Assembly (NCBI GenBank): GCA_002358875.1
Contig: DEPS01000204.1
Coordinates: 24,971-32,524 of the forward strand
Length of the DNA stretch: 7,554 bases
DNA from: Lachnospiraceae bacterium UBA3386
Lineage (GTDB): Bacteria > Bacillota > Clostridia > Lachnospirales > Lachnospiraceae
Direction: 5' to 3'
Shown here: piece after piece, positions 1 through 5,254 of the stretch
Position numbering within the stretch: position 1 is the stretch's first letter
Layout: each line of letters begins with the position of its first letter
Translations under genes and position numbers: made by a program
Notes under the pieces: model-generated
Told to the model about the DNA's origin: nothing
Databases searched by the model: none
Seen by the model: only the letters and a program-made list of their open reading frames with translations

Positions 1-129
1 GCCTTCGCGAAAACGCCTCGGGAGCCTCCGCGCTTGGGCGCTGCGGCATGGGGGATAAGGCTGAATTGCGGCAGGCAGCGTGAAGGCTGCGCGCTGTATG
101 TATAGACTGACAGATATTGAGAGGTGAAA

Positions 130-1539
130 ATGGATTTTTCAGGTAATATGGGCCGGAAAAAGGCCGGCCGTTTTGATGACAACAGGGAGAATACAGGAAG
201 ACGCGGATACGCGGAGGATGATTATTACGGCACTGCAGAGGGTTCTCTGGAGGACGAAGAGGATTACAGGGAATTTGTTCGTGAAAGAGAAATGCAGGCC
301 ATGCGGCAGGAAGCGGGCCGCGGTGCGGGAAGCAGTCAGGGACCGGGGCGTGCCGGGGCCGGAAGGCAGTCCGCGGCCGGGGACGACAGGGGCTTTGCCA
401 GCGGAAGCCGTCCTGCTCAGGGCGGGGCCGGCGGCCGTGATGAAAGGGGGCCGGAGGAAGTCCGCAGGGCACCCGGGAGAAAGCGCAAAAAGCGGGGGAT
501 CTTCGTCAGGATCCTGGTGATCCTTTTTCTGATCCTGGTGATCGCTGCGGCGTCGATCGGGGGTTTTCTTTTCTTTAGAATGAGGTCCATCCTTACTGTT
601 CAGAGGATAAACTCTGTCGATCTGGAGGAAAGGCTGCTGCCCAATATCGCTTCCAAGGTAAAAAATGATGAGATGATGGCGGGCTATACTAATATTGCCC
701 TGTTCGGTGTGGATTCCCGTTCCGGGGATCTTCTGGAGGGGGATAACCGCAGCGATTCGATCATGATCTGCTCGATCAATGACAAGACGGGTGAGATCCG
801 TCTCGTTTCCCTCTACCGCGATACGCTGCTCAATGTTGGCAGCGATGTCTATACCAAGGCGAATGCGGCTTACGCGAGGGGCGGTCCGGAAGCAGCCATC
901 AATATGCTCAACCGGAATCTGGATATGAATATCCTCGATTTTGTGACGGTCGGTTTCCAGGGCCTTGCCAATACGATCGACGCCCTTGGGGGCATCGAGC
1001 TTGAGATCGACGAGGAGGAGCGGGGATATCTTAATATGTATGTGCACGACATGCATGCCGAGCTGGGGACGCCGGAGACTTATGTGGAATCGAGCGGGCT
1101 TGTGACGCTCAACGGCATTCAGGCGACCGCTTACAGCCGGATCCGTTATACGGCGGGAGATGATTTCCGCCGCGCTCAGCGCCAGCGAACGGTGCTGAAA
1201 CTGACTCTGGACAAGGCAAAGGCAGCGTCCCCTGTCAGGCTGGCGGATGTTGTCAATAATGTCGCGGGCGATCTGGCTATGTCACTTTCCTCGAGAGAGA
1301 TCGTCAGCCTGATCCTGAAGGCGGGCAAGCTGGAGCTGGTGGGCACGGAAGGCCTGCCCAGAGAGGAGTACCGCGGATTCGGGAGCACTTATGAGGACGG
1401 GGAATTCATCCTTCCGCTCAGTCTGGGAGATAATGTCCGCTGGCTTCATGATTTCCTTTTCAAGGAGGATGATTACAGGCTGTCGGAGGAAGCGGAGGCG
1501 ATCAACGAATATATCAGTAATAACTTCTGGGCGAGATGA
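130..1539 (+). CDS. LytR-CpsA-Psr (LCP) family cell-wall polymer ligase
   Basis: Membrane-anchored LCP protein. The family transfers anionic glycopolymers such as teichoic acids or capsule from a lipid carrier to peptidoglycan at the outer membrane face. I chose the ATG at 130 (469 residues) because AGAGG at 120-124 sits five bases before it; the in-frame GTG at 124 would overlap that site. Residues 1-117 are a charged, Gly/Arg/Glu-rich, probably disordered cytoplasmic tail ending in a basic cluster (KRKKR at 118-122), then one membrane helix at about 124-149. The LCP domain follows, with the family's charged pocket residues visible: DNRSD at 205-209, YRD at 229-231 and DFRRAQRQR at 345-353. 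The DNRSD and RRAQRQR blocks match the Arg/Asp residues that bind pyrophosphate-lipid in this family. The substrate polymer cannot be told from sequence. The gene appears monocistronic, with a hairpin directly after it. The family assignment is firm. Confidence 0.95.
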   Translation: MDFSGNMGRKKAGRFDDNRENTGRRGYAEDDYYGTAEGSLEDEEDYREFVREREMQAMRQEAGRGAGSSQGPGRAGAGRQSAAGDDRGFASGSRPAQGGAGGRDERGPEEVRRAPGRKRKKRGIFVRILVILFLILVIAAASIGGFLFFRMRSILTVQRINSVDLEERLLPNIASKVKNDEMMAGYTNIALFGVDSRSGDLLEGDNRSDSIMICSINDKTGEIRLVSLYRDTLLNVGSDVYTKANAAYARGGPEAAINMLNRNLDMNILDFVTVGFQGLANTIDALGGIELEIDEEERGYLNMYVHDMHAELGTPETYVESSGLVTLNGIQATAYSRIRYTAGDDFRRAQRQRTVLKLTLDKAKAASPVRLADVVNNVAGDLAMSLSSREIVSLILKAGKLELVGTEGLPREEYRGFGSTYEDGEFILPLSLGDNVRWLHDFLFKEDDYRLSEEAEAINEYISNNFWAR

Positions 1540-1548
1540 CAGGAAACG

Positions 1549-1615
1549 GTTACTTTACACGGCTTCGACAGGGCGTGTAAAGTAACGGCAGTGCCGGGAA
1601 AGGCAGGTGTTTTTT
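1549..1615 (+). terminator. Double hairpin with T-run after the LCP gene
   Basis: A perfect 13-base inverted repeat, GTTACTTTACACG (1549-1561) and CGTGTAAAGTAAC (1574-1586) with a 12-base loop, begins ten bases after the LCP stop codon. A short second stem, TGCC/GGCA (1592-1595 with 1602-1605), is followed by a run of six T at 1610-1615. The big stem has no T-run immediately behind it, so termination would occur either at the second stem or at a combined structure. Because the 13-bp stem is nearly symmetric, it could also act on opposite-strand transcripts or be a dispersed palindromic element. Confidence 0.6.
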
Positions 1616-1670
1616 AAGAAAGTATTTTGTTTGGTTTAATTTTTTAATATCCTGAAGAAAGGGGGGCGCA

Positions 1671-2021
1671 ATGATGACAGCGAAAGAATTTTATGACCGG
1701 ACAGGCGGGGACTATGAAGGAACTCTCGCGCGCTTTGTGGATGTAAAGCGAATTGTAAGGTTCGTAGGGATGTTTATGAGAGATCCCAGCTATCAGGATC
1801 TGAAAAACAGTCTGGAAAAAGGAAACAGGGATGATGCCTTTCTTGCTGCGCACACGCTCAAGGGCGTGTGTCTGAATGTCGGCTTTTCGCGTTTGTTTGA
1901 CCATGCATGTGCTGTGACAGAAGCGCTCCGCGCCGGGAACATGGAGCTCGCCAGGAAGGAAATGCCTGCTCTGGAGCGCTGCTACGAGGAAATCGCTGCC
2001 GCCGCAAAGGAGATCGGGTGA
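1671..2021 (+). CDS. Solitary Hpt (histidine phosphotransfer) domain protein
   Basis: A 116-residue protein made essentially of one Hpt helical bundle, which carries a phosphoryl group on histidine between receiver domains or between a kinase and a receiver in multistep phosphorelays. The signature is AHTLKGVCLNVG at residues 60-71, with H61 the expected phosphorylated residue and the K64-G65 pair typical of the family; helices rich in Ala/Leu/Glu follow to the end. It would be cytoplasmic. Two consecutive ATG codons (1671, 1674) follow a run of six G at 1661-1666; the second ATG has the better spacing (seven bases), so the protein may be 115 residues. No histidine kinase, response regulator or chemotaxis gene lies next to it in the window, so the partner is unknown. 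The gene stands alone, with a hairpin terminator before it and a separate promoter after it. Confidence 0.88.
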   Translation: MMTAKEFYDRTGGDYEGTLARFVDVKRIVRFVGMFMRDPSYQDLKNSLEKGNRDDAFLAAHTLKGVCLNVGFSRLFDHACAVTEALRAGNMELARKEMPALERCYEEIAAAAKEIG

Positions 2022-2045
2022 GTTGCAAAAAAATGAAATTTCCCA

Positions 2046-2073
2046 TTGTGGTTTTAAAAGAATCTGCTAAAAT
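2046..2073 (+). promoter_or_regulatory. Likely sigma-A promoter for mscL
   Basis: TTGTGG at 2046-2051 and TAAAAT at 2068-2073 are separated by 16 bases, and TGC directly before the -10 hexamer gives an extended -10 element. Transcription would start near 2080 and give mscL a leader of roughly 165 bases. The promoter lies just after the stop codon of the Hpt gene, with no obvious terminator between them. This rests on matching hexamers by eye. Confidence 0.5.
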
Positions 2074-2079
2074 GGCTGT

Positions 2080-2245
2080 TAGGCGTGGGCGGAGGCGGAG
2101 CATTCCTGTTTAAACAGGCTCTGGACGGATTATTTTCCAGGCCTTTGGACAGGGAGGTATATGTCAGCGCGTACGTCAAGTACTGGCCGATGCCAGCCGG
2201 GAACGTAAACAGTTTTTTTAACAGTATTAAAGAGGTAAAGGCATT
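2080..2245 (+). promoter_or_regulatory. Structured 5' leader of mscL with a possible 15-codon ORF
   Basis: This leader contains a perfect 14-base palindrome, CCTGTTTAAACAGG (2105-2118); an imperfect stem, TCTGGA with TCCAGG, around 2120-2143; and a small hairpin, CTGGC/GCCAG with loop CGAT (2183-2196). An ATG at 2161, three bases after a strong GGAGG (2153-2157), opens a 15-codon frame ending in TAA at 2206-2208. I do not recognise a known riboswitch; in particular I do not see the conserved core of the ydaO c-di-AMP class. The mscL ribosome binding site (AGAGGTAAAG, 2231-2240) lies outside these stems. Calling it regulatory is an inference from its length and structure. Confidence 0.35.
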
Positions 2246-2695
2246 ATGAAGAGTTTTTTTGATGAATTTAAAGCATTTATCAGCCGCGGCAATGTCATGG
2301 ACATGGCAGTCGGTATCATCATCGGCGGCGCGTTCACAGCGATCGTGAACTCCCTGGTCGAAGATCTGATCAGCCCGCTCCTGGGCCTGTTCGGAGGCAT
2401 GAATTTTGACCAGCTGGCTCTGAAGCTGACCGGTGATGTCACACTTCAGTACGGCAAATTCATCACTGCTGTGATCAATTTCCTGATCGTGGCCTTCGTT
2501 CTTTTCAGCATCATCAAGGCTTTGAATACGGCTGCGGGCAAGCTTAAAAAGGAGCAGGAGGAAGAAGCTCCTACGACAAAGATGTGCCCTTACTGCAAGA
2601 GCGAGGATATCCCGATCGGCGCATGCAAGTGCCTCCACTGCGGTTCCGAGCTTGAGCTGTCCGAGGAAGAGAAGGCTGCTGCAGCGCAGGCATGA
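2246..2695 (+). CDS. mscL: Large-conductance mechanosensitive channel MscL with C-terminal zinc ribbon
   Basis: MscL forms a homopentameric membrane pore that opens under membrane tension and releases solutes on sudden osmotic downshift. The N-terminal amphipathic helix (MKSFFDEFKAFISRGN) and first membrane helix (residues about 15-48, with the family's GNVMDMAVGIIIGGAF block) are canonical. A short extracellular loop (about 49-66, shorter than in E. coli) precedes the second helix (about 70-92). After a Lys/Glu-rich linker, the tail holds a zinc ribbon: C114-x2-C117 and C129-x2-C132, with an extra C127. At 149 residues it is slightly longer than the usual roughly 136, because of this tail. 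The ATG at 2246 is preceded by AGAGGTAAAG and gives the conserved start. The gene has its own likely promoter at 2046-2073 and a terminator at 2751-2774, so it is probably monocistronic. The role of the metal-binding tail in the cytoplasm is not clear from the sequence. Confidence 0.96.
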   Translation: MKSFFDEFKAFISRGNVMDMAVGIIIGGAFTAIVNSLVEDLISPLLGLFGGMNFDQLALKLTGDVTLQYGKFITAVINFLIVAFVLFSIIKALNTAAGKLKKEQEEEAPTTKMCPYCKSEDIPIGACKCLHCGSELELSEEEKAAAAQA

Positions 2696-2750
2696 TGCGG
2701 TTGACGGATCATATATATTATTTATAAGTTTTTAAAGCAGCAGAAGGCGG

Positions 2751-2774
2751 AGGCGGAGAGCTTCCGCCTTTTTT
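2751..2774 (+). terminator. Rho-independent terminator of mscL
   Basis: AGGCGGAG (2751-2758) pairs with TTCCGCCT (2762-2769) around a three-base loop, giving an eight-pair GC-rich stem (one G-U pair) that runs straight into six T at 2769-2774. It lies 55 bases after the mscL stop codon. Its 3' arm and T-run form the first copy of the repeat unit that follows. Confidence 0.75.
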
Positions 2775-2984
2775 GCGGGCAGGAAGCAAAAGAATCCGCT
2801 TTTGCGTTGGGAATGTTGCAGGGACGAGAGCCTCCGCCTTTTTTTGCGGGCGGGAAGCAAAAGAATCCGCTTTTGCGTCGGGAATGTTGCAGGGACGAGA
2901 GCCTCCGCCTTTTTTTTTGCGGGCGGGAAGCTTGTGTTTTTTTGCAGGCGGAAAGCGCCCAACTTTTATTAGCTGGCGGGAAGC
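2758..2984 (+). repeat. 71-base tandem repeat array, non-coding
   Basis: This block fills most of the 327-base gap between mscL and the decarboxylase gene. Unit 1 (2758-2827) and unit 2 (2828-2898) are near-identical; unit 3 starts at 2899 and breaks off near 2931. Each unit opens with GAG[CT/CC]TCCGCC and a T-run that grows from 6 to 7 to 9. The T-run is followed by a 13-base core of the form GCnGGCnGRAAGC; units 1 and 2 then carry a hairpin GCAAAAG-AATCCG-CTTTTGC (2786-2805 and 2857-2876). The core recurs five times in all (2775, 2846, 2919, 2944, 2972), the last two as degenerate remnants. A period of 71 is not a multiple of three, so the reading frames across it (on both strands) are not conserved between units and are not credible genes. 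Past the array I see only a perfect 12-base palindrome, CCCGTATACGGG (2994-3005), ahead of the next start codon. Confidence 0.85.
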
Positions 2985-3022
2985 GGAGAAAACCCCGTAT
3001 ACGGGAGAAAGGAAAGTGGGAA

Positions 3023-4690
3023 ATGGCAGTTGCGGACGCGCCCCAGGGACAGGGATCTTTGCGGGATCAGCTGGAGGAATATTGTAGAAAGGAGCTTTAT
3101 CCTTTTCATATGCCGGGTCATAAGCGGCGCATGGAGCCGGCTCCGGGTCTGCCGTTTTCATGGGATCTGACGGAGGTTCCGGGCACTGACGATCTTCATG
3201 ACGCGCAGGGGGTCCTTTTTGAGGCTATGGAGAGGACGGCCCGTCTGTGCGGGGCGGACAGGACCTGGTACCTTGTAAACGGTTCTACCTGCGGCCTTCT
3301 GGCGGGGATCCGGGCGCTTGTTCATCCCGGGAGCGAGGTGATCTGTGCCAGGAACTGTCACAAGGCGGTTTTTCATGCCCTGGAGCTTGCAGGCTGCCGT
3401 GTGCACTGGCTGATGCCGCCGGTCGATCCTGACTGGGGAATCTGCGGGAGCATCAGCGCCGCCATGGTGGGGAATGCCATCCAGAGGCACCCGAATTCGG
3501 AGGCTGTGATCCTGACCAGCCCGACCTATGAGGGGATCCTTTCGCCGGTGGATGAGATATGTCAGATATGTCATAAAAGGGGGATCCCTGTTCTGGTCGA
3601 TGAGGCGCACGGGGCTCATCTGATCCCCTGTTCCGAGAAGTCCGGATTTCCGAAGGGGGCTCTGGCCTGCGGTGCGGATGTCGTGGTGCAGAGCCCCCAC
3701 AAGACTCTGCCCAGCCTGACCCAGACGGCTCTTTTGCATATCAGGGGATCGCTTGTGGATGCCGGGCGGATCGAGGAGGAGCTGGATATTTTCGAGACCA
3801 GCTCCCCGTCTTATCCCCTTATGGTCTCCCTGGACGGCTGCACGGATATTCTGATCCGGCAGGGAGATGCGCTGTTCGAAGCGTGGGCGGAGAGGATCGC
3901 CCGTTTTGAATTTAAGGTCCGGGATATGCGGTATCTGCGGGTCCTGAATCTTTTTTCCGCAGAGAAATCCTTTGATTCCAGGCTGTTTTTTTCCTGTGAC
4001 CCGGGCAAGATCCTGATCGACGCCGGCGGGGCAGGTCTTTCAGGGAGCAGTCTTGCCCGCATCCTGAGGGAAAAATACGGCATGGAGACGGAGATGTCTG
4101 AAGGGAGTCTCGTCCTGGCCATGACATCAGTCTGTGACGACGAAGATGCCCTGGACAGGCTGGCGGCGGCGCTTTCTGAGATCGATGAAAAGAGAGCTGA
4201 GCAGTTTGCGGGTGAGCGGAAAAACTTAAAGGTGCAAAAAGGCGGCGCGGAGCTGCCTTCGGATGAACGCAAAAACGCGAAGGAGCAAAAAACCTGTGCG
4301 GAGCTGCCTTCAGATGACCGCAAAAACGCGAAGGAGCAAAAAGGCGGTGCGGCGGAAGGAGGCGGGAAGTCCTCTTCTGCAAAGGCTTCCGACAGGGCAT
4401 CTGCATCTGCCCTGAGGGATCTTTTTTATGAACTTGCCCTGTGCAGGCCTGCCGCGGCATCAACCATGGCTCAGGCCAGGGCACAGGCCTGGGAGGAGGT
4501 GCCGCTTTGGCAGGCTTCGGGACGCGTCTGTGCGGAGTATCTGTATTTTTATCCCCCGGGGATCCCTTTTCTCGCGCCGGGGGAGATCATCGGAGATAAG
4601 CTGCTGCGGCTTCTTATGCGGGCACAGGAGTGCGGGGCGGTCCCTTTCCGGAAAAACATGGGGAGTGGGATACGCTGCATCAGGGAGTGA
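3023..4690 (+). CDS. PLP-dependent Orn/Lys/Arg decarboxylase (YaaO-like) with repeat insertion
   Basis: Fold-type I pyridoxal-phosphate decarboxylase of the Orn/Lys/Arg class, which produces polyamines or their precursors in the cytoplasm; the substrate cannot be read from sequence. The ATG at 3023 (555 residues) is chosen because the conserved N-terminus (HMPGHKR, residues 29-35) follows shortly, GAAAGG lies upstream, and the in-frame extension to 2807 runs into the 71-base repeats. Visible marks: the GST motif of the cofactor site near residues 90-95, DEAHGAH at 193-199 (cofactor-binding Asp and stacking His), and SPHKT with K227 as the probable Schiff-base lysine. The C-terminal domain ends with the family's GRVCAEYLYFYPPGIP and PGEII blocks. 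The protein is about 70 residues longer than usual because residues 392 to about 455 are a charged, low-complexity linker containing three 17-residue repeats. Its last 22 codons are duplicated after the stop. It stands alone, away from the tmk/holB genes often found near this family. Confidence 0.9.
   Translation: MAVADAPQGQGSLRDQLEEYCRKELYPFHMPGHKRRMEPAPGLPFSWDLTEVPGTDDLHDAQGVLFEAMERTARLCGADRTWYLVNGSTCGLLAGIRALVHPGSEVICARNCHKAVFHALELAGCRVHWLMPPVDPDWGICGSISAAMVGNAIQRHPNSEAVILTSPTYEGILSPVDEICQICHKRGIPVLVDEAHGAHLIPCSEKSGFPKGALACGADVVVQSPHKTLPSLTQTALLHIRGSLVDAGRIEEELDIFETSSPSYPLMVSLDGCTDILIRQGDALFEAWAERIARFEFKVRDMRYLRVLNLFSAEKSFDSRLFFSCDPGKILIDAGGAGLSGSSLARILREKYGMETEMSEGSLVLAMTSVCDDEDALDRLAAALSEIDEKRAEQFAGERKNLKVQKGGAELPSDERKNAKEQKTCAELPSDDRKNAKEQKGGAAEGGGKSSSAKASDRASASALRDLFYELALCRPAAASTMAQARAQAWEEVPLWQASGRVCAEYLYFYPPGIPFLAPGEIIGDKLLRLLMRAQECGAVPFRKNMGSGIRCIRE
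4196..4348 (+). repeat. Intragenic 51-base (17-codon) tandem repeat
   Basis: Three in-frame copies start at 4196, 4247 and 4298. Their translations are AEQFAGERKNLKVQKGG, AELPSDERKNAKEQKTC and AELPSDDRKNAKEQKGG, followed by a broken start of a fourth at 4349. Copies 2 and 3 differ at 5 of 51 bases; copy 1 is more diverged. The segment is Lys/Glu-rich and likely unstructured or helical, and it links the PLP-binding part of the decarboxylase to its C-terminal domain. The exact 51-base period keeps the frame, so copy number could change without breaking the gene. Confidence 0.9.
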
Positions 4691-4774
4691 TGTCAGCAGG
4701 TGCGGGAATGCGGGGCGGTCCCTTTCAGGAAAAACAGTGAGAGCGGGATACGCTGCATCAGGGAGTGATGTCAG
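4631..4774 (+). repeat. 78-base tandem duplication of the decarboxylase 3' end
   Basis: Bases 4631-4696, holding the last codons and the TGA stop of the decarboxylase, recur at 4709-4774 with 5 differences in 66 bases; the flanking bases upstream are similar but more diverged. The offset of 78 is exactly 26 codons. The second copy therefore stays in the same frame and ends with its own TGA at 4766-4768, with no other stop between. Readthrough of the first TGA would add 25 residues repeating the C-terminal tail. It most likely reflects a local duplication that left a non-translated copy. Confidence 0.85.
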
Positions 4775-4803
4775 TGGAACGAGGAACCGTCCCCCTGTTC
4801 CAC
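4774..4803 (+). repeat. Palindromic intergenic element (REP-like) or terminator stem
   Basis: GTGGAAC (4774-4780) and GTTCCAC (4797-4803) form a perfect seven-pair stem, extended inward by AGG with CCT if one G is bulged. The interior reads GAGGAACCGTCCCCCT. From memory, GGAACCGTCCCC-type sequences recur in intergenic regions of Clostridia, so this may be a dispersed palindromic repeat. No T-run follows, so it is a poor terminator by itself. It lies directly after the duplicated gene end and just before the scfA promoter. Confidence 0.45.
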
Positions 4804-4808
4804 GGCTG

Positions 4809-4837
4809 TTGACTTTTGGGCATACAGTCCATATAAT
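4809..4837 (+). promoter_or_regulatory. Strong sigma-A promoter for scfA
   Basis: TTGACT (4809-4814) and TATAAT (4832-4837) are separated by the optimal 17 bases, so five of six and six of six consensus bases match. Transcription should start near 4844, giving an AT-rich leader of about 104 bases. It is by far the best promoter in the window and implies high expression of the short peptide gene that follows. Confidence 0.85.
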
Positions 4838-4858
4838 GTTTTTATCACATTGCCGACG

Positions 4859-4897
4859 TTGTTTTATTTTGTTGCGCTTTTTTTGAAAATAAAACAA
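4859..4897 (+). promoter_or_regulatory. AT-rich 12-bp hairpin in the scfA leader
   Basis: TTGTTTTATTTT (4859-4870) and AAAATAAAACAA (4886-4897) are perfectly complementary around a 15-base loop that contains seven T. The hairpin lies about 15 bases after the predicted transcription start and 50 bases before the scfA start codon, without a T-run after its 3' arm. A position at the 5' end of a short, strongly transcribed mRNA suits a stabilising or regulatory structure, but that is inference. Confidence 0.55.
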
Positions 4898-4947
4898 TTC
4901 AGGATAAAAATTTCATCAATTAATACATGTAGAGAAAGGATTTGACC

Positions 4948-5097
4948 ATGAAGCATATTGTGACATTGGATACACGTGATATGGCTAAGAGCGCCGTGAA
5001 CGGCGGCTGTGGTGAGTGCCAGACCTCCTGCCAGAGCGCCTGCAAGACCAGCTGTGGTGTTGCCAACCAGCCCTGCGAGAATAAGGATGCCGAGTGA
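4948..5097 (+). CDS. scfA: SCIFF precursor peptide (six-cysteine ranthipeptide)
   Basis: A 49-residue peptide matching the SCIFF family (six cysteines in forty-five residues), the substrate of a radical SAM enzyme that forms thioether crosslinks. The conserved MKHIVTL start and the block CGECQTSCQSACKTSC are clear; cysteines are at 21, 24, 28, 32, 36 and 43. Residues 1-20 would be the leader recognised by the maturase's N-terminal domain, and residues 21-43 the modified core. Potential acceptors within the core are T26, T34 and several Ser. Position 37, where the crosslinked Thr of the characterised Clostridium thermocellum peptide is numbered, is Gly here. The start is fixed by AAAGGA at 4935-4940, seven bases before ATG. 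The maturase gene follows 157 bases later. No dedicated protease or exporter is in the window. The mature peptide's function is unsettled; a signalling role has been proposed in Clostridia. Confidence 0.95.
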   Translation: MKHIVTLDTRDMAKSAVNGGCGECQTSCQSACKTSCGVANQPCENKDAE

Positions 5098-5180
5098 TCC
5101 TTGTTTGGAACATTTTTTCAGGTTTGCGGCATAGGGTATAAGTTACGGGATCAAGGATTTCAAATCTGACCGGGTTCATC

Positions 5181-5218
5181 ATGGGCCATGCGTTCCAGCT
5201 ATTGAGCGCATGGCTCAT
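5181..5218 (+). promoter_or_regulatory. Hairpin between scfA and scfB
   Basis: ATGGGCCATGCG (5181-5192) pairs with CGCATGGCTCAT (5207-5218), twelve pairs with one G-U, around a 14-base loop. It stands 36 bases before the scfB start codon. No clean T-run follows (only ATTTTT at 5233-5238 after an A-rich stretch), so it would be a weak terminator at most. It may protect the 3' end of a short scfA transcript after processing and so allow more peptide than enzyme to be made from one operon. Confidence 0.5.
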
Positions 5219-5254
5219 TGCGTGAAAAAGGGATTTTTGGGAAACGAATAATAA

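Noticed and set aside
1..83. A frame open from base 3 to a TGA at 81-83, possibly the end of an upstream gene
   Set aside because: Only 26 codons, no recognisable family, and another frame (from base 1) is also open to 105, so it cannot be assigned.
139..1056. Long antisense frames opposite the LCP gene, and similarly opposite scfB (5525-6634) and the decarboxylase (3158-4484)
   Set aside because: GC-rich shadow frames with no recognisable domain, opposite well-supported genes.
1621..1650. Promoter before the Hpt gene (TTGTTT and TAATAT)
   Set aside because: The hexamers are only 12 bases apart, too close for a sigma-A promoter; the region is simply AT-rich.
2758..2984. CRISPR array
   Set aside because: Only two full units, placed directly head to tail with no variable spacers, and no cas genes.
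2807..3022. N-terminal extension of 72 codons on the decarboxylase
   Set aside because: It lies in the non-coding 71-base repeats, has no family similarity, and the ATG at 3023 fits the conserved N-terminus.
2718..3161. Open frames on both strands across the repeat array
   Set aside because: Their apparent internal repeats come from the DNA repeats, the period is not a multiple of three, and no credible start or family was seen.
4428..4886. A + strand frame across the decarboxylase end and the scfA promoter
   Set aside because: Overlaps a confident gene in another frame, and its repeat content is explained by the 78-base duplication.
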